From Bryobacteraceae bacterium (GTDB lineage: Bacteria > Acidobacteriota > Terriglobia > Bryobacterales > Bryobacteraceae): DNA of 64,000 bases. Positions 17,489 through 25,792 of this stretch are shown here, in pieces. Location of the stretch: the NCBI GenBank assembly GCA_023384675.1, contig JAHDVK010000011.1, positions 124,001-188,000 on the forward strand, written 5' to 3'. The translations under genes and the position numbers were made by a program. Within the stretch, counting starts at the first letter, position 1, and each line of letters opens with the position of its first letter. Below the pieces are notes generated by a model. That model had not been told where the DNA came from, searched no databases, and was given only the letters and a program-made list of their open reading frames with translations.

Positions 17489-18835
17489 ATGGCAGCGGGC
17501 GAACAATCGAATAGGTTTTGTGCGGATCTCCGCGAGGCGAGCGTGCGGGCGAAGACGGGCAAATCCCTCGAACGGTTTGAACGCTCGAAGCGCGTGTTGC
17601 CCGGCGGGGTGGCGAGCGGGGTCCGGCGGGCGGCGCGGCCGTATCCGTTGTTTTTCACGCACGGCGAAGGCGCACGGGTTTGGGATGCGGACGGCAACGA
17701 ATATCTGGACTATGGCCTTGCCTGGGGCCCGCTCATGCTGGGCCACCGGCCGCCCGCGGTGACGGCGGCGATCCGCGCACAGCTTGAAAAGGACCTCACC
17801 TTCGGCGCGCAGCACGACCTGGAATACGAAGTGGCGGAGCGGTTCACGTCGATTGTCCCTTGCGCCGATCAGGTCTGTTTCGCCAACAGCGGCACCGAGA
17901 TCGTGCAGGTGGCGCTGCGGCTGGCGCGCGCGGTCACAGGGCGTGCGAAGTATCTGAAGTTTGAAGGCCATTATCACGGCTGGGACGATTCGGTGCTGGT
18001 GAGCTACAAATCGTCCCGCGAGGAACTCGAAGCGGCGGACGGCGCGCCAGTCGGCATGGCCATGGGCCAGCGGCCGGACCCCATCGCGGTGATCGCCGAA
18101 TGGAACAACGAGGCCAGCGTACGGCGCGCCTTCGAGCGGCATCCCGGCGCCATCTCCGCGGTGATCTGCGAGCCAATGCTGGCCAACAATGGCTGCGTGG
18201 AGCCGGCGGCGGGTTTCCTCGAACTGCTGCGCAAGATCACGAGCGAACAGGGGGCGCTGCTGATCTTCGACGAAGTGATCACGGGTTTCCGTGTCGCGCT
18301 GGCGGGCGGGCAGGGACGCTACGGCGTCACGCCGGATCTGGCGACGTACGCAAAGGCGATCGGCGCGGGCACAGCGCTGAGCGCGCTCGGCGGGCGGCGG
18401 GAGTTCATGGACTACATTGCGGACGGCCGCGTGGTGCATGCGGGGTCGCTGAATGGCAACCCGATTTCGCTGGCGGCGGCGAGAGCGGCGCTCGACTATC
18501 TGGCCGAGCCGGCCAATGAGGTTTATCCGAGGCTGGAGCGCCTGGGAACGCGGCTGCGCGAAGGACTGGTGGCGATTCTGCGTGGCGCGGGTCATGTGGT
18601 GGTGACCCAAGGCGAGCCAGCCGTGTTTCAGATCGCGTTTCGCGCCGAACCGGCACGGAATTACCGCGAAACTCTGACGTCAGACACCCAAAAATACAGC
18701 GATTTCGCGCTCGCGCTGCTGGATGAAGGCGTGATTGTGCTGCCGGACGGGCGCTGGTACACCTCCGCCGCGCACACCGAAGCGGACATTGATGCAACGC
18801 TCGCCGCGGCGGAACGGGCCGCCGGCGATGTCTGA
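17489..18835 (+). CDS. Class III PLP aminotransferase (glutamate-1-semialdehyde aminomutase-like)
   Basis: A 448-residue enzyme of the HemL-like branch. Visible features are N-S-G-T-E at about 133-137, F-E-G-H-Y-H-G-W at 158-165, D261 in F-D-E-V-I-T-G-F-R, which contacts the PLP ring, and the Schiff-base Lys K289 in T-Y-A-K-A-I-G. True HemL proteins are slightly shorter, with a different N-terminus, and their genes usually sit with heme genes. Here the stop overlaps an N-acyl-D-amino-acid deacylase by 8 nt, suggesting a catabolic transaminase or racemase-like role. The substrate is not determined. Confidence 0.85.
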   Translation: MAAGEQSNRFCADLREASVRAKTGKSLERFERSKRVLPGGVASGVRRAARPYPLFFTHGEGARVWDADGNEYLDYGLAWGPLMLGHRPPAVTAAIRAQLEKDLTFGAQHDLEYEVAERFTSIVPCADQVCFANSGTEIVQVALRLARAVTGRAKYLKFEGHYHGWDDSVLVSYKSSREELEAADGAPVGMAMGQRPDPIAVIAEWNNEASVRRAFERHPGAISAVICEPMLANNGCVEPAAGFLELLRKITSEQGALLIFDEVITGFRVALAGGQGRYGVTPDLATYAKAIGAGTALSALGGRREFMDYIADGRVVHAGSLNGNPISLAAARAALDYLAEPANEVYPRLERLGTRLREGLVAILRGAGHVVVTQGEPAVFQIAFRAEPARNYRETLTSDTQKYSDFALALLDEGVIVLPDGRWYTSAAHTEADIDATLAAAERAAGDV

Positions 18836-20369
18836 CCAACTGCTTTTGACGGGCGGCACGGTGGTGGACGGCACGGGCGCGCCCGGGTTCGCGGCCGATG
18901 TCCTGGTGGCGGACGGGGGAGTGGCCGGTATCGGCACGTTTGGCAGCATGGCCGGCGTGCGGCGTCTCGATTGCGCGGGCTGCGTGGTTGCGCCGGGCTT
19001 CATCGACGCGCACAGCCACTCCGACCTGCAGGCGCTCGATAACCGGACCGAGAAGCTGGCCCAGGGCGTGACCGCCGAGGTCGTCGGCAACTGCGGGTTT
19101 TCGGCCTTTCCCGCGGCAGAAGACCGGCGCGATTTGCATGAATTCGCCAACGGGATTTTTCACGGCGAGGGGCGCGACTGGGGCTGGGTGAGCGCCGGCG
19201 CTTATTACGAAGCGGCCGAAGCGCGCGCGCGTCTGGGTGTGGAATCGCTGGTAGGACACGGCACGTTGCGCATCGCGCAAGCGGGCGCCGTGCAGGGGGC
19301 GCTCAGCGAAGCCGACATGCGCGGGATGGAACGGCTGTTGGACCAGTGCCTGACCGAAGGGGCGATCGGGTTCTCGACCGGGTTGATGTATGCGCCCGGT
19401 TCTTCAGCGCCGCTGGAAGAGTTGGAGAGGCTGTGCCGCGTCGTGGTGCGGCACGGAAAGATCTACACGTCGCATATCCGAAGCTACTTCAGCGGGATTG
19501 TAGCGGCGATTGAGGAGCAACTCGAACTGGCGCGGCGGACGGGGTGCCGGTTGCAGATCTCTCACCTCCAAATCGCCGGGCGGCGCAACTGGCACTTGCA
19601 GGCGCAGGTCATGGAACGGATTGAGCGCGCCGCGCAGGAGGGCATCGACGTGGCGTTCGACTGCTATCCCTACACGGCGGGCAGCACCGTACTTACACAG
19701 ATCCTGCCGCAATGGGCATTGGACGGGGGTACGGGGGCCCTGCTGAGACGGTTGGCGATCGAGGACGAGCGGGCGCGGATCGCGGAAGCGACCGAAGCGG
19801 CGCTCGAGTGGGCGTGGGAGGACGTGTTCATCTCGGCGGTCGCTTCGGAACGTAACGCCGGCGCGGTGGGCAGGAACATGGCGCAACTGGCGGCGGAGCG
19901 GGGACGCCGGGCGGTGGACGTGGTGCTGGACCTGCTCGTGGAAGAAAGCGCGGCGGTCAATATGCTCTGTTTTAACCAGAGCGAAGCGAACCTGCGGGCG
20001 ACGCTCGGGCATCCGCTGGCGACCATCATCAGCGATGGGTTTTACGTAAAAGGGCGCCCGCATCCGCGTCTTTTTGGCACATTTCCTCATTTTTTGGGCC
20101 ATTATGTGCGCGAGCACGGGTTGATGACGCTGGAGGAAGGCGTGCGGCGGATGACCGGCGCGGTGGCGGAACGGTTCGGGATGCGCGACCGCGGCGTGCT
20201 GGCGGCGGGGCGGCGCGCGGACATGGTGGTGTTCGAGGCGGCTGAGATTGGGAGCGACGCGGATTATGAGCATCCTGAGCGGCCGCCGCGGGGCGTCCGG
20301 CGGGTGATCGTTGGGGGACGTGTGGTGTGCGAGGCTCATGGTGGCGGACTGAAGTCCGCCGCGGGATGA
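18828..20369 (+). CDS. N-acyl-D-amino-acid deacylase / D-aminoacylase family amidohydrolase
   Basis: A 513-residue amidohydrolase starting MSDQLLLTGGTVVDGTG, with the metal-binding H-S-H-S-D motif following A-P-G-F-I-D-A. Further conserved stretches are G-N-C-G-F-S, S-T-G-L-M-Y-A-P-G and H-I-R-S. These define the D-aminoacylase group, which releases D-amino acids from N-acyl forms. The start at 18828 overlaps the aminotransferase stop by 8 nt, so the two are coupled; deacylation followed by transamination is a plausible pair. The last residues (G-G-L-K-S-A-A-G) are encoded by a palindromic repeat that also supplies the stop codon. Confidence 0.9.
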   Translation: MSDQLLLTGGTVVDGTGAPGFAADVLVADGGVAGIGTFGSMAGVRRLDCAGCVVAPGFIDAHSHSDLQALDNRTEKLAQGVTAEVVGNCGFSAFPAAEDRRDLHEFANGIFHGEGRDWGWVSAGAYYEAAEARARLGVESLVGHGTLRIAQAGAVQGALSEADMRGMERLLDQCLTEGAIGFSTGLMYAPGSSAPLEELERLCRVVVRHGKIYTSHIRSYFSGIVAAIEEQLELARRTGCRLQISHLQIAGRRNWHLQAQVMERIERAAQEGIDVAFDCYPYTAGSTVLTQILPQWALDGGTGALLRRLAIEDERARIAEATEAALEWAWEDVFISAVASERNAGAVGRNMAQLAAERGRRAVDVVLDLLVEESAAVNMLCFNQSEANLRATLGHPLATIISDGFYVKGRPHPRLFGTFPHFLGHYVREHGLMTLEEGVRRMTGAVAERFGMRDRGVLAAGRRADMVVFEAAEIGSDADYEHPERPPRGVRRVIVGGRVVCEAHGGGLKSAAG

Positions 20370-20376
20370 AGCCCGC
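20343..20376. repeat. REP-like double palindrome between convergent genes
   Basis: GGCGGAC (20343-20349) and GTCCGCC (20354-20360) form a 7-bp stem with a TGAA loop. Immediately after, GCGGG (20361-20365) and CCCGC (20372-20376) form a second dyad. The element lies at the end of the deacylase gene, provides its TGA stop, and abuts the stop of the opposing dehydrogenase gene. It resembles dispersed GC-rich palindromes of bacterial genomes and could act as a bidirectional terminator. I did not find a second copy in the window by eye. Confidence 0.6.
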
Positions 20377-20377
20377 C

Positions 20378-21361
20378 CTACTTGATTTTCTTCAGGCGGG
20401 TGGAGTATTTTCCGGTTAATTTGCGGATTTCGTAGTTGAATTTGAGGAATTCGCGTTCCCACTGTTCCGCTTCCGCTTTCGTGTAGCGGTAAAAACCGCG
20501 GCCGCTGGCAATGCCCTTTCCGCCGGATTCCACCACCTTCGCGATGGCTGGGGGTATCCCGGGATCCTTGTTCAACTCCGGCAGCAGGTCCTTCATCACC
20601 CGGTAATACGCTTCGACGCCCATCAGGTCCATATAGCGGAACGGTCCGGCGAAGGGCATCCACCAGCCGACGTCGTTGCGCAGCGAACGGTCTACGTCTT
20701 CGAAGGTACAGACTCCCGAATCGACGAGATGGCAGGCTTCGCGAAACATTGCGTAGGAGATTCGGTTGGTGATGAAGCCGCGGACGTCGCGGCGCAGCAG
20801 GGAGGGCTCCTTGCCCCAAAGGGCGGCGAGCGCGAGAGTCTGCCGGGCGAAGCGTTCGGCGGTGGCGCGCCCCATGATGATCTCCATGAAGCAGGTGATG
20901 TGGGCGGGCTCATCCCAATGCACGCCGACGAAGCGGTCCGGGTGGCGCGCGCCTTCCTGCAGCAGGGTCAGCGGGATCGAACTGGTATTGCTGCCGATGA
21001 TCGCGGTGCGCGGCACAACGTCCTCGATGGCTCGGTAAATGGCTTTCTTGGTTTCGATGTCCTCGACGATGGACTCCAGCACGATGCGGCATCCGGCAAG
21101 GCGGCTGTAGTCCTCGGTCAAGGTGAAGTTGGCCATCAGCTTCGCGGGGTCGCGCCGGAGCATCCCTTCGCGCGCCATCTCGCGCAGCAGGCGGCGGATG
21201 CGCGCCGGCGTGCCGCGGTGCTGCGCCGCGCTGCGGGTGACGCCGGTGACGGGATGGCCGGCGGCCAGCAGGCAGGCGGCGATGCTGTGGCCCATCAGGC
21301 CCATGCCGATGACGGCAGCGGGCCATTCGGCGGGGCGGAGCGGCTTCTTTCGAGAGGGCAT
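20378..21361 (-). CDS. 3-hydroxyacyl-CoA dehydrogenase family protein
   Basis: A 327-residue NAD-dependent dehydrogenase. The Rossmann motif G-M-G-L-M-G lies near the N-terminus. The catalytic neighbourhood has N-T-S-S-I-P and G-V-H-W-D-E-P, and R-D-V-R-G-F-I-T-N-R begins the all-alpha C-terminal domain. The length matches single-domain 3-hydroxybutyryl-CoA dehydrogenases. Family members oxidise 3-hydroxyacyl-CoA or other 3-hydroxy acids such as L-gulonate or carnitine. The start at 21361 (MPSRKK) is chosen because a longer in-frame extension would run into the divergent oxidoreductase gene. It converges on the deacylase gene and is divergent from the Gfo/Idh/MocA gene. Confidence 0.88.
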   Translation of the reverse strand: MPSRKKPLRPAEWPAAVIGMGLMGHSIAACLLAAGHPVTGVTRSAAQHRGTPARIRRLLREMAREGMLRRDPAKLMANFTLTEDYSRLAGCRIVLESIVEDIETKKAIYRAIEDVVPRTAIIGSNTSSIPLTLLQEGARHPDRFVGVHWDEPAHITCFMEIIMGRATAERFARQTLALAALWGKEPSLLRRDVRGFITNRISYAMFREACHLVDSGVCTFEDVDRSLRNDVGWWMPFAGPFRYMDLMGVEAYYRVMKDLLPELNKDPGIPPAIAKVVESGGKGIASGRGFYRYTKAEAEQWEREFLKFNYEIRKLTGKYSTRLKKIK

Positions 21362-21442
21362 GCGGTCGGGACTCCTTTTGAGGGCCAGCGTATAACAGGC
21401 GGGCTGCGATAGGGTATCAGCAAAGAACCAGGAGGTAGGCAG

Positions 21443-22462
21443 ATGGATCGAAAACCGGTGCGAGTGGGCGTGGCGGGCTTGGGGTTCATGGGCTGCGCGC
21501 ACTTGCAGGCGCTCATGCGGATTTCCGGCGCGGAGGTGGTGGCGGTGATGGACAGCGACGAGGAACGGCTGTCAGGCGACCTGTCCAGAAGCGGCGGCAA
21601 TCTGGGCATTCCGGGGCTGCGGATGGATTTTTCGCAGATGCGGCGTTACCGCAATTTCGCCGAATTGGTTGCCGATGACGGGATCGACGCGCTGGATTTG
21701 TGCGTGCCGACGCATCTGCACGCGGACTGGACCATCGAGGCGTTGCGCCGCGGGCGGCATGTGATGGTGGAGAAGCCGATGGCGCTGCGCTTCGAGGATG
21801 CGGCGCGGATGTGCGAGGAAGCGGCGCTGGCGGGCACGGTGCTGATGGTGGCGCATGTGCTGCGCTTCATGTCGGCGTACACGGAATTGAGCGCGCTGGT
21901 GCGGTCGGGGCGGTTGGGGAGGGTGCGGTCGGCGTTGTTCCGGCGGCGGACGGCGGTGCCGGAGTGGGCGGATTGGGAGTTTGACAAGACGAAGAACGGC
22001 GGCGGGGTGTATGACCTGTTGATCCACGACGTCGATATGGCGCTGCATCTGTTTGGCCGCCCGGAGGCGGTGTCGGCGTGGGGCTATGAGGATCTGCGCG
22101 GGGGCGTGGATCAGATGACGGGGCAGTTGCACTACCGCGAGGTGGAGTCGGTGACGGTGACCGGCGGCTGGTTTCACCGGGGCGAGTATCCGTTTTCGAT
22201 GGAGTACACGGTGGTGGGCGATGAAGGGGTGGTGGAGTTCAGTTTGGCGGGGCGTCCGGCGACAGTGTACTGGAAGGATGGGCGGAAAGAGGAGTTGCCC
22301 GCGCCGGCTGGCGACGCGTATCAGGCCGAGATCGAATACTTCATCGAATGCTGCGCGCTTGGGGCCAGGCCTGAGCGCTGCCCGCCGGAAGAATCGGCGA
22401 TGGCGGCGCGCGTGGCGCTGCTGATGAGCGAGGCGCGGGGCAAAGGTCCCATCACTTTGTAG
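21443..22462 (+). CDS. Gfo/Idh/MocA family NAD(P)-dependent oxidoreductase
   Basis: A 339-residue protein with N-terminal Rossmann motif G-V-A-G-L-G-F-M-G and the family's E-K-P-M-A motif, whose Lys is catalytic, near residue 113. The H-D-V-D-M-A-L-H-L-F-G segment corresponds to the family's active-site H-x-x-D region. These enzymes oxidise or reduce sugars, inositols and related polyols. It has a strong ribosome-binding site (AGGAGG). Divergence from the hydroxyacyl-CoA dehydrogenase over 81 nt suggests shared regulation. The substrate is unknown. Confidence 0.92.
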   Translation: MDRKPVRVGVAGLGFMGCAHLQALMRISGAEVVAVMDSDEERLSGDLSRSGGNLGIPGLRMDFSQMRRYRNFAELVADDGIDALDLCVPTHLHADWTIEALRRGRHVMVEKPMALRFEDAARMCEEAALAGTVLMVAHVLRFMSAYTELSALVRSGRLGRVRSALFRRRTAVPEWADWEFDKTKNGGGVYDLLIHDVDMALHLFGRPEAVSAWGYEDLRGGVDQMTGQLHYREVESVTVTGGWFHRGEYPFSMEYTVVGDEGVVEFSLAGRPATVYWKDGRKEELPAPAGDAYQAEIEYFIECCALGARPERCPPEESAMAARVALLMSEARGKGPITL

Positions 22463-22510
22463 GCTTCGTGGAAGCGGGTCAAGTACACTGGGAGTCCGGA
22501 GGTGTAGCCG

Positions 22511-23023
22511 ATGCCGATCAGCGAAATGCTGTTGCCCGAGTTCGATCAGGAGATGGCGATGACGCGCCGCGCGCTGGAGCGCGTCGATGATGCAGCGATG
22601 CACTGGAAGCCGCAGGAGCGCTCGATGAGCCTCGCCGAGTTGACCGGCCACCTGGCGGAAGTGCCGGGCTGGGTGTCGAAGATCATGGGTTTGCCGGAGA
22701 TCGATTTGATGCCCAAGGATGGGCCGCAGTACGAACCGTTCGTCCCGAAGACCTATCTCGACGTCCTCAACCGGTTCGACAAGAATGTCGAAGAGGCGCG
22801 CGCGGCTATGCAGGCGGCAAAGGATGAAGCGTACCTCGAGCAGTGGACGCTGAAGGCCGCGGGCAAAGAGGTGTTCAGCCTGCCCCGAGTGGCCGTACTG
22901 CGGACGATGGTGCTGAACCACCAGATTCACCACCGGGGGCAGTTGACGGTGTATTACCGGCTGCTTGGGATTCCCGTTCCGGCGCTCTACGGGCCTTCGG
23001 CGGACGAAGGTTCGATGGGGTGA
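22511..23023 (+). CDS. DinB-like four-helix metal-binding protein
   Basis: A 170-residue protein of the DinB/YfiT-like superfamily: four helices, with a histidine in helix 2 (H47 in L-T-G-H-L-A-E) and the C-terminal N-H-Q-I-H-H-R-G-Q-L motif (H137, H141) forming the usual three-His metal site. Members include thiol-transferases acting with bacillithiol or mycothiol and many proteins of unknown role. It follows the oxidoreductase gene by 48 nt and has its own GGAGGTG ribosome-binding site. No specific substrate can be named. Confidence 0.88.
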   Translation: MPISEMLLPEFDQEMAMTRRALERVDDAAMHWKPQERSMSLAELTGHLAEVPGWVSKIMGLPEIDLMPKDGPQYEPFVPKTYLDVLNRFDKNVEEARAAMQAAKDEAYLEQWTLKAAGKEVFSLPRVAVLRTMVLNHQIHHRGQLTVYYRLLGIPVPALYGPSADEGSMG

Positions 23024-23044
23024 GGCGCGGGCGGCGATAAAACC

Positions 23045-23827
23045 GTGTTTCGCCTGATTTGTTTGGCGCTTCTCGCGGGGCCTGTCCTCGCGCAGGTTCC
23101 CGCGCGGCTGCTGTGGTCGGACGAATTCGATAAGCCGGGTCTGCCGGACCCCGCGAAGTGGGCTTATCAAACCGGCGGCGACGGCTGGGGCAACCGCGAG
23201 TTGCAGGTCTACACGGAGGGCCGGCCGGAGAATGCCCGCGTCGAGAACGGGCACCTGATCATCACGGCGCAACACGAGATGTGGGCGGGGCGTGACTACA
23301 CCTCGGCGCGCCTGGTGACCGCCGGGCGCCAATCCTGGACGTACGGCTACTTCGAAGTCCGCGCCAAGCTGCCCTGCGGCCGCGGAACCTGGCCCGCGAT
23401 CTGGATGCTGGGTGAGGGCTGGCACAAGGGCAACTGGCCCGCGATCGGCGAGATCGACATCATGGAGCACGTGGGCCACGATCGCGGGCGCGTACACGCA
23501 GCCATCCATTGCACCGCCTTCAATCACATGAAGGGGACGCAGAAGAGCGCCACGGCGGCTGTGCCGGATGCCTGCGGCGCGTTCCATGTCTATGCGCTGG
23601 ATTGGACGCCGGCACGGATCGAGATGCTGGTGGATGGCCGCCCCTATTTCCGCTTCGAAAACAGTGGAAAAGGGCGCGAAGAATGGCCATTTGACCGTCC
23701 TTTTTACCTGCTTTTGAATATTGCCGTGGGCGGAACGTGGGGCGGCCAGAAGGGCGTGGACGAGAACGCTTTCCCGCAATCGATGGTGGTGGATTATGTG
23801 CGCGTGTACGACCGCAAGCCGGAGTAG
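23045..23827 (+). CDS. Secreted GH16 beta-glucanase (laminarinase-like)
   Basis: A 260-residue protein with a GTG start and a signal peptide ending L-A-Q near residue 17. It is a single GH16 domain with catalytic motif E-I-D-I-M-E at 136-141 (nucleophile E136, acid/base E141) and upstream W-P-A-I-W-M-L, both typical of beta-1,3(4)-glucanases. It carries no carbohydrate-binding module. The likely role is extracellular hydrolysis of laminarin- or lichenan-type glucans, in keeping with other polysaccharide enzymes in the window. The exact linkage specificity is inferred. Confidence 0.93.
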   Translation: MFRLICLALLAGPVLAQVPARLLWSDEFDKPGLPDPAKWAYQTGGDGWGNRELQVYTEGRPENARVENGHLIITAQHEMWAGRDYTSARLVTAGRQSWTYGYFEVRAKLPCGRGTWPAIWMLGEGWHKGNWPAIGEIDIMEHVGHDRGRVHAAIHCTAFNHMKGTQKSATAAVPDACGAFHVYALDWTPARIEMLVDGRPYFRFENSGKGREEWPFDRPFYLLLNIAVGGTWGGQKGVDENAFPQSMVVDYVRVYDRKPE

Positions 23828-23833
23828 ATCCCA

Positions 23834-24637
23834 ATGAGTTTTGACTTCCGACCGATGACCGAGTCCGATATCCCCGCCGGGCTCGCACTGAGCGAATCGG
23901 CGGGCTGGAATCAGATCGAGCGCGACTGGCGCATCTTCCTTTCGCGCAACCCCGAGGGGAGCGTGGTGGGGCTGCGCGACGGCCGCGTGGTGGGCACGGC
24001 GGCGACGCTCGATTACGGGCCGTTCGCCTGGATCAGCATGGTGCTGGTGGCGCAGGAACTGCGCGGGCAGGGTCTTGGCGGCGCGCTGTTCGCGCGCACT
24101 CTCGATATTTTGCGGGAAAGTCCGTGCGCGCGCTTGGACGCCACGCCGCTGGGCGAGCCGGTCTATCGCAAATTGGGGTTCGAGGACGAGTATTTGCTGG
24201 AGCGTTGGGAGCGGCCCGCGGGGCCTGTGCCCGAGGCGCCGGAGGTCCAGCGGCTCGACGACATTTCCCCGATTGCCGCTCTCGACCGCGAGGTCTTCGG
24301 CGCGGATCGCGGCTGGCTGCTGCGCTGGCTGCGCGAAGACGCGCCGCACCTGGCATTGCGCGGCGAATCCGGATTTCTGCTCGGCCGGGAGGGCCGGCGC
24401 TATACGCATCTCGGTCCGTTGCTGGCCACGAGTGCTGAAGAGGCGCGGCGGATGATCCTCGCCGCGCTCGCCGTCTCGAAGCGCGATGCGGTGATCGATA
24501 TTCCCGTTGAGAAGGCGCAACTGGCCGAGGCCCTGGGGTTCCGCAAACAACGGCGTCTTTTACGGATGCGGCGCGGCGGACCCGCTCCGCCGCTCGACGT
24601 CCGCCTCTACGCGATTGCCGGTCCGGAACTCGGCTGA
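23834..24637 (+). CDS. GNAT family N-acetyltransferase with C-terminal extension
   Basis: A 267-residue protein. The N-terminal 140 residues form a GNAT domain with the acetyl-CoA loop R-G-Q-G-L-G-G-A-L-F in motif A. The remaining 120 residues resemble the second domain of the YitI/acetyltransferase_18 type. It starts 6 nt after the GH16 stop and ends 6 nt before the esterase gene, so it lies within one run of genes. The acetyl acceptor is unknown. Confidence 0.82.
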   Translation: MSFDFRPMTESDIPAGLALSESAGWNQIERDWRIFLSRNPEGSVVGLRDGRVVGTAATLDYGPFAWISMVLVAQELRGQGLGGALFARTLDILRESPCARLDATPLGEPVYRKLGFEDEYLLERWERPAGPVPEAPEVQRLDDISPIAALDREVFGADRGWLLRWLREDAPHLALRGESGFLLGREGRRYTHLGPLLATSAEEARRMILAALAVSKRDAVIDIPVEKAQLAEALGFRKQRRLLRMRRGGPAPPLDVRLYAIAGPELG

Positions 24638-24643
24638 CATACA

Positions 24644-25753
24644 ATGAGCGCCATGAAGCGCGCCATTTGCCTGTTTGCTCTGCTGCCCGCCCTGCTGGCG
24701 GCCCAGCCCGCGGCCCAACCCACCTGGACTTCACCCGAGGTTCACAGCGATGGCCGTGTGACCCTCCGTATTCTCGCGCCCAAGGCCGCGGCCGTCGTGC
24801 TGCGCGGCGAGTGGCCCGGAGGCGCGAAGGAACTGCCGCTGAACAAAGACGGCGAGGGTCTGTGGTTCGTCACCACCGCGCCCATTCCCGCGGACTTCTA
24901 CTGGTATCACTTCTTGGTGGATGGCGTGAAGACGATGGACCCGCGCAATCCGCTGCTGAAGACCGGCGCCCGCTCGAGCGACAGCGCCGTGGACATCCCC
25001 GGCCCGAATGCCGCGCATCACGCCTTGCGCAATGTGCCGCACGGCACCGTGCATATCGAGCTCTACAAATCCGCCGCCACGGGAACGCTGCGACGTCTGC
25101 ATGTCTATACCCCGCCCGGGTATGAAGAGGGCCGCGCCCGCTACCCAGTGCTTTATCTGCTGCACGGCTCCGGCGACACCGACCGCGAATGGACCAGCTA
25201 TGGCCGCGCCCATCTCATCGCCGACAACCTCATCGCGGACGGCAAACTGAAGCCGCTCGTGATGGTGATGACCGACGGCCACCCGGCGGACCCGAACAAC
25301 CCTTCACTTCGCGCCCGGAACACGGAACTATTCACGCGAGACCTGATCGATTCGGTGATTCCCTTCGCCGAGAAAAAGTACCGCATCGATGCGCGGCGGG
25401 AGCGCCGCGCGCTCGCAGGCCTCTCGATGGGCGGCGGGCAGACGCTTGCCGCCGGCCTGAAGAGCCTCGACCTTTTTTCTGCTTTGGGCGTATTCAGCAT
25501 GGGCATTCGCGATGACAGCTTCGAGACGCAGAATCAGGAATTGCTTGCGAATCCCGGAAATGTCAATTCACGGCTCCGGCTTTTCTGGATTGCCTGCGGA
25601 AAGGACGATTTTCTCTGGGAAGCCGCCGTCCGCCTGCACGAAACCCTGGAAAAACGGGGGGTTCAGCACACCTGGCGCCCCACGGAAGGCGCGCATACCT
25701 GGCCCGTCTGGCGCCGCTATTTGCACGAGTTTCTGCCGTTATTGTTTCAATAA
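24644..25753 (+). CDS. Secreted esterase with N-terminal CBM48/E-set domain (enterochelin-esterase-like)
   Basis: A 369-residue protein with a signal peptide ending about A-L-L-A-A-Q. A beta-sandwich E-set/CBM48-like domain (about 28-120) is followed by an alpha/beta hydrolase of the esterase D / enterochelin esterase family. Likely triad: S261 in A-G-L-S-M-G-G-G, D321 or D322 in C-G-K-D-D-F, and H351 in E-G-A-H-T-W. In soil polysaccharide degraders this layout is common in feruloyl- and acetyl-xylan esterases, so action on plant polymers is plausible; siderophore hydrolysis is the alternative. An ATG at 24653 is an equally possible start. Confidence 0.88.
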   Translation: MSAMKRAICLFALLPALLAAQPAAQPTWTSPEVHSDGRVTLRILAPKAAAVVLRGEWPGGAKELPLNKDGEGLWFVTTAPIPADFYWYHFLVDGVKTMDPRNPLLKTGARSSDSAVDIPGPNAAHHALRNVPHGTVHIELYKSAATGTLRRLHVYTPPGYEEGRARYPVLYLLHGSGDTDREWTSYGRAHLIADNLIADGKLKPLVMVMTDGHPADPNNPSLRARNTELFTRDLIDSVIPFAEKKYRIDARRERRALAGLSMGGGQTLAAGLKSLDLFSALGVFSMGIRDDSFETQNQELLANPGNVNSRLRLFWIACGKDDFLWEAAVRLHETLEKRGVQHTWRPTEGAHTWPVWRRYLHEFLPLLFQ

Positions 25754-25792
25754 AATGACAGCGCGCGGGGCTGCTAGAGTAGAAGTGACAGC

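Noticed and set aside
17489-18835. Assignment of the aminotransferase as hemL of tetrapyrrole synthesis
   Set aside because: The gene is coupled to a D-aminoacylase rather than heme genes, and class III enzymes of this subgroup have many substrates, so no specific symbol is justified.
21572-24550. A 992-codon minus-strand frame running across four genes
   Set aside because: It spans the Gfo/Idh/MocA, DinB, GH16 and GNAT genes, all of which have conserved motifs on the plus strand; its product is His/Arg-rich low-complexity sequence.
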